Shown in pieces: positions 8,499 to 16,969 of a stretch of DNA of 64,000 bases. Numbering within the stretch: the first letter of the stretch is position 1; the number at the start of each line of letters is the position of its first letter. Made by a program: the position numbers and the translations under genes. Source of the DNA: DATIKM01 sp035477595 (GTDB lineage Bacteria > Armatimonadota > Chthonomonadetes > Chthonomonadales > CAJBBX01); the NCBI GenBank assembly GCA_035477595.1, contig DATIKM010000059.1, positions 5,708-69,707 of the forward strand, given 5' to 3'. Below the pieces are notes generated by a model that saw nothing but the letters and a program-made list of their open reading frames with translations, had not been told where the DNA came from and made no database searches.

Positions 8499-10760
8499 TC
8501 AGGGGACCGGGTCGCCGGCCGTGGGCAGCCGGGCGTACTGCGTGGTCCGCCGCGCAGCCTCGAAGCCTGCGGTCCGGATCAGCCGCTCGATCTCCGCGAC
8601 CGGCATCGTAAAGGCGCATCCGGCGGCCGAGACGACGTTCTCCTTCATCATCGAGGATCCGAAGTCGTCCAGCCCGTAGCGGAGCGCGATCTGCGCCACT
8701 TTCGGGCCCTGCGTCACCCACGAAGCCTGCAGGTGCGGCACGTTGTCGAGCAGGAGCCGACTGACCGCTACGGTCCGGAGGTAGTCGAAGGCGCTGGCCC
8801 GCTGGCCTCCCAGCTCGGTGTCGTCTGGCTGAAAGGACCAGGGGATGAATGCCGTGAACCCGCGGGTCTCCTCCTGCAGGGCGCGTATGCGCAGAAGGTG
8901 CTCGATCCGGTCCTCCCACGTGTCTACGGAGCCGTACATCATGGTGGCCGTGGTGCGGACACCGAGACCGTGTGCGGTGCGCATGCAGTCGAGCCATTCC
9001 GCCGCAGTGTGCTTGCGGGGCGAGATGGCCTGGCGCACGCGGTCCGTGAGGATCTCCGCCCCTCCTCCGGGGATGCTGTCAAGGCCGGCGTCGCGCAAGC
9101 GGCGAATGCACTCCTCCGCAGAGAGCCCGCTCACCCGCGCGATGTGTAGAACCTCGGTTGGGGAGAGCGCGTGGAGGGTGACGCCGTCGGCGCCGAACCG
9201 CTCCTTGATCCTCCGGAAGAGGCCCTCGAACCAATCGATGCGCAGCCGCGGGTTCAGCCCCCCCTGCAGCAGTACCTCAATGCCTCCCGCCTCGACCATC
9301 TGCTCCACTTCGCGCAGGAGGTCTGAGTGCGACAGGACGTAACCCATCGGGTGGCCGGGCGCGCAGTGGAACGCACAGAAGCGGCATCGCACCCAGCACA
9401 CGTTCGTGTAGTTCACGTTGCGGCCCAGAATGTACGTGACCACGGGATCCGGGTTCAGCCGCTCGCGGGCGGCATGTGCCAGAGCCGCAAGATCGGTGAG
9501 AGAAGGGTGCGCGAAGAGGCGGGCGCCGTCCTCGGGGCAGAGCCGTTCGCCAGCGAGGGACCGCTCCGCGATGTCGTCGATGCCCTTCGTGGCGGCGCGT
9601 GTCGCACGACGGGCCTCCTGCGGCGAGGGCTGCTCGCGGTAGAGACTGTCTCGCTCGACGGGCGTGCGTCCCGCCTCTTCGATGAGCGCGATCAGTTGCG
9701 GTCGGGTGAGGGCCTGCCGCTTCCGCCCCATCTCGCCGGGTGGGTAGGTGATCTCGTACTCGTGGACCGTGCCATCCATGTCGTCCGCGCCGTACCAGAG
9801 CGCTGCTTGCGAGACCTGTGGCGTGTTCATCACCCAGAACGTCTTGATGTGGGCGAAGTTGTCCAGCACGAGCCGTGCGACGGCGAGGCTGCGGAGGTCG
9901 TCGAACCCCGTGGGCTCGGGCAGGTGGTCGAGCCAGGTCCCCTCCGGATGGAATGAGAGCGGCGTAAAGGCCAGGAAGTGGCCGGTCTCGTCCTGCAGCG
10001 CGCGCAGGCGCAGTAGGTGGTCGACGCGCTCCTCGACGCTCTCCATGTGTCCGTAGAGCATCGTGGCGTATTGAGGCAGGCCGGCCCTCGCGACGGCACG
10101 GGCCACCTCCTCCCAGCCGTCGGCGTCGAGCTTGCGAGGGTACAGGGCGGCGTGAACGCGCGGCGACATCACCTCAGCGCCGCCGCCTGGTACCGACGAG
10201 AGACCTGCCGCCCGCAGCTCCGCCAGCGTCTCGTCGAGCGGCTTGCCTGCCGCCTCCGCGATCTGAACGAGCTCCACCGCCGTAAACGCCTTGATGTGGA
10301 CACCGGGTCGCTCGGCCTGGACCGCCTCCAGCAGCTCAAGGTAATAGCGGTAGGGCAGCTTGGGGTCGATCCCGCCGACCATGTGGACTTCGGTGATCGG
10401 CGTGCTGGCATGGCGCCGGAGGGCGAAGCGGACCTCATCTGGCGACAGCGTATAGGATTCGGCGCCGCCGTCGCGGGGGCTACGGGCGAAGTAGCAGAAG
10501 CGGCACTGCTTGCAGCAGACGTTGGTGTAGTTGATGTGCTGGTTGCGGATGTAGAAGGCGCGGCTGCCGTGGCGGCGCTCGCGCGGCAGGTTCGCGAGCG
10601 CGCCGACGGCCGTCAGGTCGGGCTCGCGGTAGAGGAGCAGGGCGTCCGCCCGCCCGAGGCGCTCGCCGGCATGGACGCGCGCGGCAAGGTTGCCAAGCGG
10701 GCCGTTCAGGCGACGCAGGGCCTGCCCGGGGTGCGGAGTTGCAGGGGCTGCCTGAGGCAT
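8499..10760 (-). CDS. Fused aminofutalosine synthase / dehypoxanthinyl futalosine cyclase (MqnE-MqnC)
   Basis: A 753-residue protein with two complete radical-SAM enzymes of the futalosine menaquinone pathway. The N-terminal half is MqnE-like: radical-SAM cysteines 82, 86 and 89 (CCKQCRFC), VHIKAFTAVELVQIA, SSVPGGGAEVM, TMLYGHMESVEERVDHLL and HIKTFWVMN. The C-terminal half is MqnC-like: cysteines 455, 459 and 462 (CWVRCRFC), QGGLNPRLRIDWFE, DSIPGGGAEIL, TTATMMYGSVDTWEDRIEHL and FIPWSFQPDDTELGG. MqnE joins SAM to 3-carboxyvinyloxybenzoate; MqnC cyclises dehypoxanthine futalosine two steps later. In most bacteria these are separate genes. The two-domain radical-SAM FO synthase was considered, but both halves match the Mqn motifs better. 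Start chosen at ATG 10760, just below an extended -10 box; a longer frame starts at 10829. Confidence 0.88.
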   Translation of the reverse strand: MPQAAPATPHPGQALRRLNGPLGNLAARVHAGERLGRADALLLYREPDLTAVGALANLPRERRHGSRAFYIRNQHINYTNVCCKQCRFCYFARSPRDGGAESYTLSPDEVRFALRRHASTPITEVHMVGGIDPKLPYRYYLELLEAVQAERPGVHIKAFTAVELVQIAEAAGKPLDETLAELRAAGLSSVPGGGAEVMSPRVHAALYPRKLDADGWEEVARAVARAGLPQYATMLYGHMESVEERVDHLLRLRALQDETGHFLAFTPLSFHPEGTWLDHLPEPTGFDDLRSLAVARLVLDNFAHIKTFWVMNTPQVSQAALWYGADDMDGTVHEYEITYPPGEMGRKRQALTRPQLIALIEEAGRTPVERDSLYREQPSPQEARRATRAATKGIDDIAERSLAGERLCPEDGARLFAHPSLTDLAALAHAARERLNPDPVVTYILGRNVNYTNVCWVRCRFCAFHCAPGHPMGYVLSHSDLLREVEQMVEAGGIEVLLQGGLNPRLRIDWFEGLFRRIKERFGADGVTLHALSPTEVLHIARVSGLSAEECIRRLRDAGLDSIPGGGAEILTDRVRQAISPRKHTAAEWLDCMRTAHGLGVRTTATMMYGSVDTWEDRIEHLLRIRALQEETRGFTAFIPWSFQPDDTELGGQRASAFDYLRTVAVSRLLLDNVPHLQASWVTQGPKVAQIALRYGLDDFGSSMMKENVVSAAGCAFTMPVAEIERLIRTAGFEAARRTTQYARLPTAGDPVP

Positions 10761-10782
10761 CGGCGGGTGTCGCTCCGCGCCG

Positions 10783-10791
10783 AGTATACCA
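10783..10791 (-). promoter_or_regulatory. Extended -10 element upstream of mqnE-mqnC
   Basis: On the minus strand TGGTATACT, an extended -10 box, ends about 20 bp before the chosen ATG. No good -35 box is seen. The short distance supports the ATG at 10760 over the longer frame. Confidence 0.4.
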
Positions 10792-10926
10792 GAGCCCGTG
10801 GACCGTGGCCCGGCGCCGCCGCCTGGCAAGGCGGGGCCAAGCCGCTGGACGGAGTTCCTGCCGCGCCACGGAGGATCGATGCGCCTGGCGCGTCGGGGCG
10901 CGCATGGCGAGAGCGCGGGAGAAGGC

Positions 10927-10949
10927 GGGAGGGGGCGAGGGGCAAGGGG
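10927..10949 (+). other. G-quadruplex-type motif downstream of gyrB
   Basis: Four G-runs of 3, 5, 4 and 4 with loops of 1, 3 and 3 bases lie on the plus strand, which is the template strand for gyrB. The 12-bp palindrome GGAGGGCCCTCC (10959-10970) sits between it and the gyrB stop. Both may mark the transcript end. Confidence 0.4.
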
Positions 10950-10985
10950 CGGTCGGCAGGAGGGCCCTCCGATCTCGCTACTTGC

Positions 10986-13064
10986 CTAGCCGTGCCAGTC
11001 GACGTTCGACACCTCCTTGGCGTGCCTGATGATGAAGTTGCGCCGCGGCTCCACTCGGGTGGACATCAGCACGTCGAACAGCTCCTGCGCGCCGAAGGCC
11101 TCCTCGATGCGCACGCGGGCGAGCCGCCGGTTGTTGGCGTCCATGGTGGTGTCCCGCAGGTCCGGCGGGTCCATCTCGCCAAGCCCTTTGAAGCGGGTCA
11201 CCTGGATGTCCTTGCGGTGCCGCACGCTGCGGACGATCTGGTCGCGCTCCTCCGCCGACTGTGCGTAGAACTGCTGGTCCTTCCCTGCCCGGATGCGGTA
11301 CAGCGGCGGCTGGGCTATGTAGACGTAGCCCTCTTCGATGAGCGGCCGCATGTACTGCCAGAAGAAGGTGAGCAGGAGCGTGCGGATGTGGTCGCCGTCC
11401 ACGTCCGCGTCGGTCATGATGATGATCTTGTGGTAGCGCAGGCGGGAGAGGTTGTAGGAGGCCTTGCCGTTCGCGTTCCCGTTGCCGTTCGCGCCCTCAC
11501 TGCCCTCCTCGCCCTCGCCTGCCGGGTCGATACCGAACGTGACCCCCGTTCCGAGGGCGGTGATCAGGGAGCGGATCGTCTCGTTCTCCAACACGCGGTC
11601 GACGCGCGCTTTTCCCACGTTGAGGATCTTGCCGCGCAGCGGAAGAACGGCCTGGGTGCGTCGGTCGCGGCCCATCTTGGCGGAGCCGCCCGCAGACTTG
11701 CCCTCCACGAGGAACAACTCACACTTGGACGGGTCGCGCTCTATGCAGTCGGCGAGGAGACCAGGCAGGGCGGAGTGCTCGAGGGCCGTCTGCCGGCGGA
11801 CCAGCTCGGCGTGCTTCCGAGTGGAATCGCGAACGCGCTGGGCGGTGACCGCCTTCTCGATGACGCGGGTCGCGACGGCCGGGTTCTCCTCCATGAACTC
11901 GGACAGCTTCTCGCTGACCACCGAGTTCACGGTGCCATCCACCTCCGCGTTCGTGAGCTTGACCTTCGTCTGCGACTCGAACTGCGGCCGCGGAAGCTTC
12001 ACGGAGATGACGGCGGCCAGACCCTCCCGCGCGTCCTCGCCGCTGAGGTTCGCGTCCTTGTCCTTCAGGATGCCGCGCTTGCGAGCGTACTGGTTCACCA
12101 CGCGGGTCAGCGCCGTTCGGAAGCCAGAGAGGTGCGTGCCACCGTCGGGCGTATTGATCATGTTGGCGAAGCAGAGCACCACCTCCTGGTAGCCGTCGTT
12201 GTACTGCATGGCCACCTCGACGATGACTTCCTCGCGCGCTCCGCCAAAGTAGATCGGCCTGTGTAGGGGCTCCTTCGTCTCATTGAGGTGCTCGACGAAC
12301 TCGCTCAGCCCTCGCTTGTGCTGGAAGGTGACGGTCTCGCCGTCCTCGTCCCGCTCGTTGCGGAACACCAGCGTGACGTCGGGGTTCAGGTAAGCCAGCT
12401 CACGCAGGCGCCGCGTGACGCGATCCGGGTCGTACCGGAGGTCGCCGAAAATCTGGTGGTCGGCCTTCCACCGGACGAGCGAGCCCGTGGCGCCGGCATC
12501 CGCGTCGCCAACCAGAACGAGCGGCTGGATGGTGGCGCCACGCTCGAACCCTATGCGGTGGTGCTTACCGTCACGCCACACGTCTATCGTCAGCCACTCG
12601 GAGCAGGCGTTCACACAGGAGACGCCCACGCCGTGCAGGCCACCCGAGACCTTGTAGGAGCTGTTGTCGAACTTGCCGCCCGCGTGCAGCTTGGTGAGAG
12701 CCAGCTCGACGCCCGGCAGGCCCGTCTGCGTGTTGATGTCGACGGGATAGCCGCGCCCGTTGTCGAAGACGGAGAGGCTGTCGTCGGCGTGGAGCGTCAC
12801 CTCGATGCGGTCGCAGTGGCCGGCCATGTGCTCGTCGATGGCGTTGTCGCACACCTCAACGAACAGATGGTGCAGTCCCCTCAGGTCGGTGCCGCCGATG
12901 TACATGGCGGGACGCATGCGAACCGCCTCCAGGCCCTCGAGGAGCTGGATCGCGTCCGCCGTGTACTCGCCCTCGACCTTCTGCAGCTCGGGAACGTCCG
13001 CCGACGCCTTGCCCTCGAGCTCTTCGGCGCTCGTCGCCTCGCCGGGGACCTGCTCGTCGGCCAT
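10986..13064 (-). CDS. gyrB: DNA gyrase subunit B
   Basis: A 692-residue type IIA topoisomerase ATPase subunit. It shows the GHKL ATPase motifs (RPAMYIGGTD, DNAIDEHMAGH, DNGRGYPVD, GLHGVGVSCVNA), the transducer region with EDAREGLAAVISVKLP, and the TOPRIM region with LVEGKSAGGSAKMGRDR and IIIMTDADVDGDHIRTL, ending with the usual C-terminal RFKGLGEM block. With GyrA it introduces negative supercoils using ATP. ParE is less likely because no parC neighbour or ParE-type motifs are seen, but gyrA is also absent here. A low-complexity insert rich in Gly, Asn and Glu interrupts the TOPRIM domain just before YNLSRLRYHK. Length is somewhat above the usual 630-650 residues because of that insert and an acidic N-terminal tail. 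A strong promoter lies about 50 bp upstream. Confidence 0.95.
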   Translation of the reverse strand: MADEQVPGEATSAEELEGKASADVPELQKVEGEYTADAIQLLEGLEAVRMRPAMYIGGTDLRGLHHLFVEVCDNAIDEHMAGHCDRIEVTLHADDSLSVFDNGRGYPVDINTQTGLPGVELALTKLHAGGKFDNSSYKVSGGLHGVGVSCVNACSEWLTIDVWRDGKHHRIGFERGATIQPLVLVGDADAGATGSLVRWKADHQIFGDLRYDPDRVTRRLRELAYLNPDVTLVFRNERDEDGETVTFQHKRGLSEFVEHLNETKEPLHRPIYFGGAREEVIVEVAMQYNDGYQEVVLCFANMINTPDGGTHLSGFRTALTRVVNQYARKRGILKDKDANLSGEDAREGLAAVISVKLPRPQFESQTKVKLTNAEVDGTVNSVVSEKLSEFMEENPAVATRVIEKAVTAQRVRDSTRKHAELVRRQTALEHSALPGLLADCIERDPSKCELFLVEGKSAGGSAKMGRDRRTQAVLPLRGKILNVGKARVDRVLENETIRSLITALGTGVTFGIDPAGEGEEGSEGANGNGNANGKASYNLSRLRYHKIIIMTDADVDGDHIRTLLLTFFWQYMRPLIEEGYVYIAQPPLYRIRAGKDQQFYAQSAEERDQIVRSVRHRKDIQVTRFKGLGEMDPPDLRDTTMDANNRRLARVRIEEAFGAQELFDVLMSTRVEPRRNFIIRHAKEVSNVDWHG

Positions 13065-13114
13065 GCTCTGGCTTGCTCCTTCCGCACGCGTGGCACCCGC
13101 ATCTGTACCTGCCT

Positions 13115-13144
13115 AGAGTAGCACAAAAACTAGAAGAATGTCAA
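13115..13144 (-). promoter_or_regulatory. Sigma-70-like promoter for gyrB
   Basis: On the minus strand: consensus TTGACA, an 18-bp T-rich spacer, then TACTCT. The stretch is strikingly A+T-rich for this DNA and lies about 50 bp ahead of the gyrB start. Confidence 0.6.
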
Positions 13145-13223
13145 CTCGAATGAGCGGCCGGCGTAGCGTCTACGGCGGGTCGCCTGCGTCGCTCCGGGCG
13201 GGCGCGCCGCCCTCCCCCGGGCG

Positions 13224-13232
13224 TGCTACAAT
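13224..13232 (+). promoter_or_regulatory. Extended -10 promoter for dapL
   Basis: TGCTACAAT is an extended -10 element about 30 bp upstream of the dapL start; no convincing -35 box is present. Confidence 0.45.
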
Positions 13233-13262
13233 CTGCCAACACTGCCTCGAAGGAGTCACGCG

Positions 13263-14441
13263 TTGCCATCGCGAGCCGCCCGATTGGACGCCATCCCGCC
13301 CTATCTGTTCGGCGAGATCGCCGCCCTCAAGGCCAGGGCGCTCGCCGAGGGCCGCGACCTCATCGACCTGGGCATCGGCGACCCCGATCAGCCTACGCCC
13401 GCCCCGATCGTCGAGGCGCTCCACCGCGCCGCCAGCGAACCGGGGACTCACCGCTACGACGAGTCCCCCGCCGGCGACGGCGTGTTGCTGGATGCCATCG
13501 TTCGCTGGTTCGAGCGTCGCTTCGGTGTGACGCTCGACGCATCGCGCGAGGTGCTCCTGCTCATCGGCTCGAAGGAGGGGCTGGCGCACCTCGCCTGGGC
13601 CATGATCGACCCCGGCGACGTGTCGCTCGTTCCGGACCCCGCCTACACCGTCTACAAGATAAACACGCTGCTTGCGGGGGGCGAGGTGGTCGCCATGCCG
13701 CTTGCTGCCGAGCGCGGGTTTCTGCCCGACCTGTCGGCCGTTCCCGTCGAGGCCGCGCGCCGCGCCAAGCTTCTCTGGCTCAACTACCCGAACAACCCCA
13801 CGGGCGCCGTGGCAACACTCGACTTCTACCGCGAGGCCGTGGCGTTCTGCCGCGAGCACGACCTGCTGCTGGTAAACGACGCTGCCTATTCCGAGGTGGC
13901 GTTCGACGGTTTCCGCCCGCCATCCGTTCTGCAGGTGGATGGCGCACGCGACGTTGCCATCGAGTTCCACTCGTTCTCCAAGATGTTCAACATGACGGGC
14001 TGGCGCATCGGCTGGGCGGCCGGGAGTCCCGACGCGGTCGCGGCCCTCAACAAGCTGAAGTCAAACGTGGACAGCAAGCAGTTCGCTGCTGTCTCGCGGG
14101 CAGCCGCGTACGCCCTCGAGCACGCCGACAACGGCCCCGCTCTCGATCTGATCCGCAAGCGTCGCGACATCCTCGTGGACGGCCTGCGGGCGGCCGGCAT
14201 CCGGGTGGAACGCCCGAAGGCGACTTTCTACGTATGGGCGCCGGTGCCCGACGGGCACACCAGCGTCAGCTTCGCGAAGCGCCTGCTGGAGGAGGCCGGC
14301 GTGCTGGCCATCCCGGGCACCGGCTACGGCGCGCACGGCGAGGGCTATGTCCGCATGTCGCTGACCGTGCTGGGCGACCGCGATGGCGAGCGCGTGGCAG
14401 AGGCTGCCCGCAGGATCGCCGCACTGGCGAGCGCCTCGTGA
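13263..14441 (+). CDS. dapL: LL-diaminopimelate aminotransferase
   Basis: A 392-residue class I PLP aminotransferase of the DapL group, which converts tetrahydrodipicolinate directly to LL-diaminopimelate with glutamate as donor, bypassing the succinylase and acetylase routes of lysine and peptidoglycan synthesis. Evidence: the N-terminal IPPYLFGEIAALKARA, DLGIGDPDQPTP, LNYPNNPTGAVA, the Schiff-base lysine in SFSKMFNMTGWRIG (Lys240), KSNVDSKQF and the C-terminal YVRMSLTV. Other aminotransferases of the same subgroup remain possible because no further dap gene is adjacent. The TTG start is supported by AAGGAG 7 bases upstream. A hairpin follows the stop and separates it from hflX. Confidence 0.85.
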   Translation: MPSRAARLDAIPPYLFGEIAALKARALAEGRDLIDLGIGDPDQPTPAPIVEALHRAASEPGTHRYDESPAGDGVLLDAIVRWFERRFGVTLDASREVLLLIGSKEGLAHLAWAMIDPGDVSLVPDPAYTVYKINTLLAGGEVVAMPLAAERGFLPDLSAVPVEAARRAKLLWLNYPNNPTGAVATLDFYREAVAFCREHDLLLVNDAAYSEVAFDGFRPPSVLQVDGARDVAIEFHSFSKMFNMTGWRIGWAAGSPDAVAALNKLKSNVDSKQFAAVSRAAAYALEHADNGPALDLIRKRRDILVDGLRAAGIRVERPKATFYVWAPVPDGHTSVSFAKRLLEEAGVLAIPGTGYGAHGEGYVRMSLTVLGDRDGERVAEAARRIAALASAS

Positions 14442-14442
14442 T

Positions 14443-14464
14443 GCCGGGCCCTTTAGCGCCCGGC
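14443..14464 (+). terminator. Hairpin after dapL
   Basis: A perfect 7-bp stem (GCCGGGC with GCCCGGC) and 8-nt loop directly after the dapL stop codon, upstream of hflX. No U-tract. Confidence 0.4.
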
Positions 14465-14520
14465 CTGTCCGTGGCGACAGAGTGAACGCGCTCGATAGCA
14501 GGGCCGCGGGGGGGTAGGCC

Positions 14521-15801
14521 ATGCCACGCCAGATGCAGGAGGTCGTCGCCGTCGAGAAGGCGGTGCTCGTCTGCGTCGAGACGGACGCCGATGCCGAGCC
14601 CTATGCCCTCGAGGAGCTCCGCTCGCTCACCGAGACGGCCGGTGCCGAGGTGGTCGCCGAGATCCACCAGCATCGCTCGCGGCCGGACCCAGCCTACTAC
14701 GTGGGCAAGGGAAAGGCCGGCGAGATCGCGGCCGCTGCGGCCGATACGGATGGCGACTTCGTGGTGGTGGACTGCGAGCTCTCGCCGGTCCAGCAGCGCA
14801 ACCTGCAGGAGATCACGAAGCGCCGGGTGATCGACCGCACCCAACTCATCCTGGACATCTTCGGCCAGCGCGCCCACACCCGTGAAGGCAAGCTGCAGGT
14901 GGAGCTCGCCCAGCTCACCTACCTCCTGCCGCGTCTGATGAACCTCTACACGGAGTTTGAGAGGCAGCAGGGCGGCATCGGGGTCCGCGGAGGCGCAGGC
15001 GAGACCAAGCTGGAGACAGACCGGCGCAAGGTCCGCGAGCGGATCGGAGACCTTCAGGAGGAACTCGCCGAGGTGCGCGGGCGCCGGGGACAGCAGCGCG
15101 CGCTTCGGCGACGCCTCCCGTTCCCGACGGCGACGCTGGTGGGCTACACCTCGGCCGGCAAGTCCACGCTCCTGAACACGCTCTCGGGGGCCGATGTCTA
15201 CGCGGACCCCAAGCTATTCGCGACGCTCGACCCGACGACGCGGCGCGTCGTCCTGCCGGACGGCTGGGTGATCCTCCTGACCGACACCGTTGGGTTCGTG
15301 CGCCGGCTGCCACACGACCTCATTGCCGCCTTCCGCGCCACCCTCGAGGAGGTCAACGAGGCCGACTTCCTGCTCCATGTCATCGACGCCAGCCACCCGC
15401 GCCACGCGATGCAGAAGGAAGCAGTCGAGCGGGTGCTGGAGGAGCTTGGGGCGGCCGGCAAGCCCATGATCGCCGTCTACAACAAGGCCGATCTGGTCAC
15501 GGACCCCCTGGCGCTGCGCGAGGCCGTCGCCAGCACTCCAAATGCCTGCTACATATCGGCGACCCGCGCCGAGGGCATCCCCGCTCTGATGGACCGCATC
15601 TTGCAGGCGCTCCGATCGCTGCTCATACGCCTGCACCTCGCCATCCCCTACGATCGGAGCGATCTGGTGTCGCAGTGTCACCAGTACGGCCGTGTGCTCC
15701 GGACGGACTACCGGGAAGACGCCATCCACGTGGACGCGGAGGTAACGCGCGACCTCGCCGGACGGCTCGAGGCCTATCGAATGCCCGGCCGCCCCGGGTA
15801 G
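14521..15801 (+). CDS. hflX: GTPase HflX
   Basis: A 426-residue ribosome-associated GTPase that splits or rescues stalled 70S ribosomes. The N-terminal HflX domain shows YYVGKGKAGEI, DCELSPVQQRNLQE, RVIDRTQLILDIFGQRA and the family-specific GGIGVRGGAGETKLETDRR; a coiled-coil linker follows (about 160-200). The GTPase domain carries G1 GYTSAGKSTLLN, G3 DTVGFVRRLP and G4 NKAD. Length fits the family. The ATG has the G-rich site GGGGGGGTAGG just upstream. The gene stands alone between dapL and the B12-type regulator; no hfq or hflKC neighbour is present. Confidence 0.96.
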   Translation: MPRQMQEVVAVEKAVLVCVETDADAEPYALEELRSLTETAGAEVVAEIHQHRSRPDPAYYVGKGKAGEIAAAAADTDGDFVVVDCELSPVQQRNLQEITKRRVIDRTQLILDIFGQRAHTREGKLQVELAQLTYLLPRLMNLYTEFERQQGGIGVRGGAGETKLETDRRKVRERIGDLQEELAEVRGRRGQQRALRRRLPFPTATLVGYTSAGKSTLLNTLSGADVYADPKLFATLDPTTRRVVLPDGWVILLTDTVGFVRRLPHDLIAAFRATLEEVNEADFLLHVIDASHPRHAMQKEAVERVLEELGAAGKPMIAVYNKADLVTDPLALREAVASTPNACYISATRAEGIPALMDRILQALRSLLIRLHLAIPYDRSDLVSQCHQYGRVLRTDYREDAIHVDAEVTRDLAGRLEAYRMPGRPG

Positions 15802-15900
15802 CTCCGCCGGCGGCATCGGCGTTTGCGCGCAGCCCGCCAGGCGCTCTCCGAGCGCGGCAGCGCCCGCTCGCGGGAGCGCGCGTTGCCGCTCAGGACGTAC

Positions 15901-16890
15901 ATGCGTTCACGGCGCACGCTTCCGATGCTGAGCGCCGCGGGGTGGCGCATGCAGGCGAACGGCGGACGGCATCTGATGGCGGACCTTGCCGATGCCTCAC
16001 GCCGAGCGCTGCTGCAGGCGCTGCGCTCCGGAGCCCAGTCCGTCACCGGTCTGGTGGCGAGCACCGGCCTGAAGCAGCCAAACGTCTCCAACCATCTTGC
16101 CAGGCTGCGCGAGAGCGGCGTCGTCGTGGCCCAGCGCGAGGGGCGGCAGGTCTTCTACAGCCTCGCCGACCCGATGATCGAGACGTTGCTGGACCTCGCT
16201 TCGGGCCAGGCAGGCCCCGATGCGGGGCTGTGCATCGATGACCTCTACCGCATGGCGCCGAGGTTCGCGCAGGCCGTTCTGGCGGGAGACGAGTGCCGCG
16301 CACGCGCCATCCTCTCGGAGTGCCTGGCGCGCGGCGTGGCGCTCGGCGACCTGATGGTGGAGGTGATGCAGCCCGCGGTGCTGCATCTCGGTGCGCTCGT
16401 CGAGGTGGGGACGCTCTCAATCGCGGAGGAGCGCCTCGCCACCGAGCTGACGGAGCGGATGCTGGCGCGTGCCGCCCAGCTCTACCCATCGGCGCCGAGG
16501 CTGGGCCTGACCGCGGTGGTGGGCTCTGTGGCCGGGAACGAGCACACGCTCGGCGTGCGGATGATCGCCGACCTCCTCGCGCATGCGGGATGGGACGCGC
16601 TGTTCCTAGGCGCCAACGTACCCACGCAGGACTTCGTGAGCCTCGTGGCCGCGAGGCGCCCGCATCTGGTCGCTGTCTCGTGCGCGCTCGCCGAGCACGC
16701 TGAGGAGGCCGGCGCCCTGATCAGGCGCGTTCGGGCGATGCGGGAGGGGGAGGCGTCCAACCGGCTCCGGACCGCCGTGGGCGGGCGCTACGTGAATGAG
16801 AACCCGGGTTTCGCGGAGGCCTGCGGGGCCGACCTCGCGGCCAGCGATGCGCGAGGTGCTCTCGCCGCCGTCAGCGCCGCGTTCGCCTGA
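15901..16890 (+). CDS. ArsR-type regulator fused to a cobalamin-binding domain
   Basis: A transcription regulator of about 329 residues. An ArsR-like winged helix (about 25-95: LADASRRALLQAL, GLKQPNVSNHLARLRESGVVV, GRQVFYSLAD) is followed by a four-helix B12-binding cap (about 115-190) and a Rossmann B12-binding domain (about 195-329) with the base-off motif EHTLG (Glu214, His215, Gly218). This resembles light- or B12-sensing regulators such as CarH, but those use a MerR-type helix-turn-helix. The cap lacks the CarH W-x9-EH signature: Val167 replaces Trp and Arg178 replaces His. The ligand and targets are unknown. I chose ATG 15901 because AGGA lies 5 bases upstream; the frame is open to TTG 15823 and another ATG is at 15949. 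A hairpin follows the gene. Confidence 0.82.
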   Translation: MRSRRTLPMLSAAGWRMQANGGRHLMADLADASRRALLQALRSGAQSVTGLVASTGLKQPNVSNHLARLRESGVVVAQREGRQVFYSLADPMIETLLDLASGQAGPDAGLCIDDLYRMAPRFAQAVLAGDECRARAILSECLARGVALGDLMVEVMQPAVLHLGALVEVGTLSIAEERLATELTERMLARAAQLYPSAPRLGLTAVVGSVAGNEHTLGVRMIADLLAHAGWDALFLGANVPTQDFVSLVAARRPHLVAVSCALAEHAEEAGALIRRVRAMREGEASNRLRTAVGGRYVNENPGFAEACGADLAASDARGALAAVSAAFA

Positions 16891-16906
16891 ACCTCGAGGG
16901 CGGGCA

Positions 16907-16948
16907 ATGGCGACGGGCGTAGCCTGGTGTGGCCGCGCCCGTCGCCAT
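16907..16948. terminator. Strong hairpin between convergent genes
   Basis: A perfect 13-bp stem (ATGGCGACGGGCG with CGCCCGTCGCCAT) around a 16-nt loop lies between the B12-type regulator and the convergent foldase gene. It can serve both strands; no U-tract. Confidence 0.55.
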
Positions 16949-16969
16949 CTCTCGCAGAAGCCCGGGCCG

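Noticed and set aside
8499..10760. FO synthase (CofG-CofH fusion) as identity of the double radical-SAM gene
   Set aside because: Both halves carry Mqn-type motifs such as HIKAFTAVE, GGGAE and FIPWSFQPDDT; no F420 gene is nearby.
10017..12266. Long plus-strand frame across mqnE-mqnC and gyrB
   Set aside because: Antisense to conserved genes and without domains or a ribosome site.
15802..15900. Cobalamin riboswitch upstream of the B12-type regulator
   Set aside because: The gap is too short and no B12-box-like element is visible.
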